A DNA stretch of 6,030 nt, from NCBI GenBank assembly GCA_003524305.1, contig DQHW01000009.1, positions 101,691-107,720 on the forward strand, written 5' to 3'. Position numbers and translations under genes: made by a program. How positions within the stretch are numbered: position 1 is the first letter of the stretch; every line of letters starts with the position of its first letter. The notes below the pieces were generated by a model that made no database searches, was not told the DNA's origin, and saw nothing but the letters and a program-made list of their open reading frames with translations. The stretch is from Anaerolineaceae bacterium. Lineage in GTDB: Bacteria > Chloroflexota > Anaerolineae > Anaerolineales > Anaerolineaceae. Positions 5,724 through 6,030 of this stretch are shown piece by piece.

Positions 5724-5790
5724 GACGTAAAATTAATTGTTTTCTTTACGTTAAATCAAAAACAATCAAAAACAATTATTGATTTTTTAG
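5724..5790. repeat. AT-rich block with 10-bp direct repeat and inverted repeats
   Basis: ATCAAAAACA occurs twice back to back (5755-5764 and 5765-5774), one helical turn apart. ACGTAAA (5725-5731) pairs with TTTACGT (5745-5751), and TAATTGTTTT (5734-5743) pairs with AAAACAATTA (5769-5778); these two pairings interlock. TTGATTTTTT (5779-5788) is a partial inverse of the direct repeat. It could be a protein-binding site or bent DNA; no gene with a start nearby is visible to assign it to. Confidence 0.5.
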
Positions 5791-5829
5791 TGCCAAAACT
5801 GCAAAACCGCCAACAAAGACGGGTTCTGA

Positions 5830-5863
5830 ACACCGGGGATCTGGCTTTTTTGATCCCCGGTGT
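5830..5863. repeat. 12-bp perfect palindrome, copy 1
   Basis: ACACCGGGGATC (5830-5841) and GATCCCCGGTGT (5852-5863) pair perfectly around a 10-base loop containing six T. The T-run is in the loop, not after the stem, so it is not an intrinsic terminator. It shares the ACCGGG/CCCGGT core and arrangement with the palindrome about 90 bp downstream. Confidence 0.8.
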
Positions 5864-5916
5864 CTGGGGGTAAAGTGGATCGATAAGCCTGCACATCTTA
5901 TATTTGCAACTCAAAC

Positions 5917-5957
5917 CCCAGATACCGGGAATTGCACGCGAAATTCCCGGTATTGGG
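5917..5957. repeat. 12-bp perfect palindrome, copy 2
   Basis: ATACCGGGAATT (5922-5933) and AATTCCCGGTAT (5942-5953) pair perfectly around an 8-base loop GCACGCGA. The stem can extend by a G-T wobble and CCC/GGG past one bulged A. Arms resemble those of copy 1, suggesting two diverged members of one palindromic repeat family. No T-run follows. Confidence 0.8.
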
Positions 5958-6030
5958 TGAATGGCCACCAGCCTAAGTTGTTAAAGTGCGATTAAACATT
6001 TATTCGTATTCGTGTTAAAAAAGATAACGA

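Larger units (their letters stand above)
5194..6030. other. Non-coding right end of the window, repeat-rich
   Basis: No convincing gene in 837 bp. From left to right: heptamer array (5194-5277), 184-bp direct repeats (5279-5646), a partial third unit (5647-5715), an AT-rich block with direct and inverted repeats (5724-5790), two related 12-bp palindromes (5830-5863 and 5917-5957) and about 70 AT-rich bases with nothing I can name. No clear terminator for nrdR is seen. Frames over the repeats encode low-complexity peptides only. Confidence 0.75.

Noticed and set aside
5328..5730. + strand open frames of 111 and 75 codons over the 184-bp repeats
   Set aside because: They lie wholly in repeat units, repeat each other's peptides in shifted frames, have no ribosome binding site and look like no family.
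5890..5906. NrdR box-like sequence around CTTATATTTG
   Set aside because: It does not keep the palindrome or the conserved C and G positions; AT-rich chance match.
5756..5968. - strand 70-codon frame
   Set aside because: Its PGI-rich peptide comes from the two palindromes; no ribosome binding site or recognisable domain.
5978..6006. Promoter for a gene beyond the right edge (TTGTTA with TATTCG)
   Set aside because: The -10 match is poor and no start codon or ribosome binding site is visible before the window ends.

Overview
The window is the downstream end of a bacterial division and cell wall (dcw) cluster, all on the + strand. It holds the C-terminal part of ddl (D-Ala-D-Ala ligase), then ftsQ, ftsA and ftsZ, and after a repeat-rich gap nrdR, the regulator of ribonucleotide reductase. 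I see no other convincing protein or RNA gene. The first 4.1 kb is compact and GC-rich. The two non-coding stretches, 4140-4743 and 5194-6030, are more AT-rich and packed with small inverted and tandem repeats. The combination ddl-ftsQ-ftsA-ftsZ followed by nrdR, with abundant dispersed palindromes and 7-bp repeats, suggests a Chloroflexota bacterium, perhaps Anaerolineae. That placement is inference from gene order and general resemblance, with moderate confidence.

Layout: ddl (truncated by the window start) overlaps ftsQ by 4 bp (GTGA). ftsA follows 8 bp after ftsQ, with its Shine-Dalgarno sequence lying over the ftsQ stop codon. ftsZ comes after a 63-bp gap containing a small hairpin, and its best start is the second ATG at 2973. 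A strong 11-bp hairpin at 4237-4265 probably ends the operon. nrdR has its own good-looking promoter (4630-4658), a hairpin in its leader and a strong Shine-Dalgarno sequence.

The genes work together as follows. Ddl makes the D-Ala-D-Ala end of the peptidoglycan stem peptide. FtsZ polymerises into the division ring, FtsA tethers it to the membrane, and FtsQ bridges to the periplasmic part of the divisome. NrdR ties dNTP synthesis to nucleotide levels; no reductase gene is visible here.

The most interesting non-coding structures are: 7-bp repeat arrays on both sides of nrdR in opposite orientation, one overlapping the nrdR -35 box and the other beginning at its stop codon; a 184-bp direct repeat (two full units and a third lacking about 78 bp), with a related module upstream of nrdR; and a pair of related 12-bp palindromes near the right end whose inner arms can alternatively pair with each other over 14 positions. 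I found no clearly new protein system.
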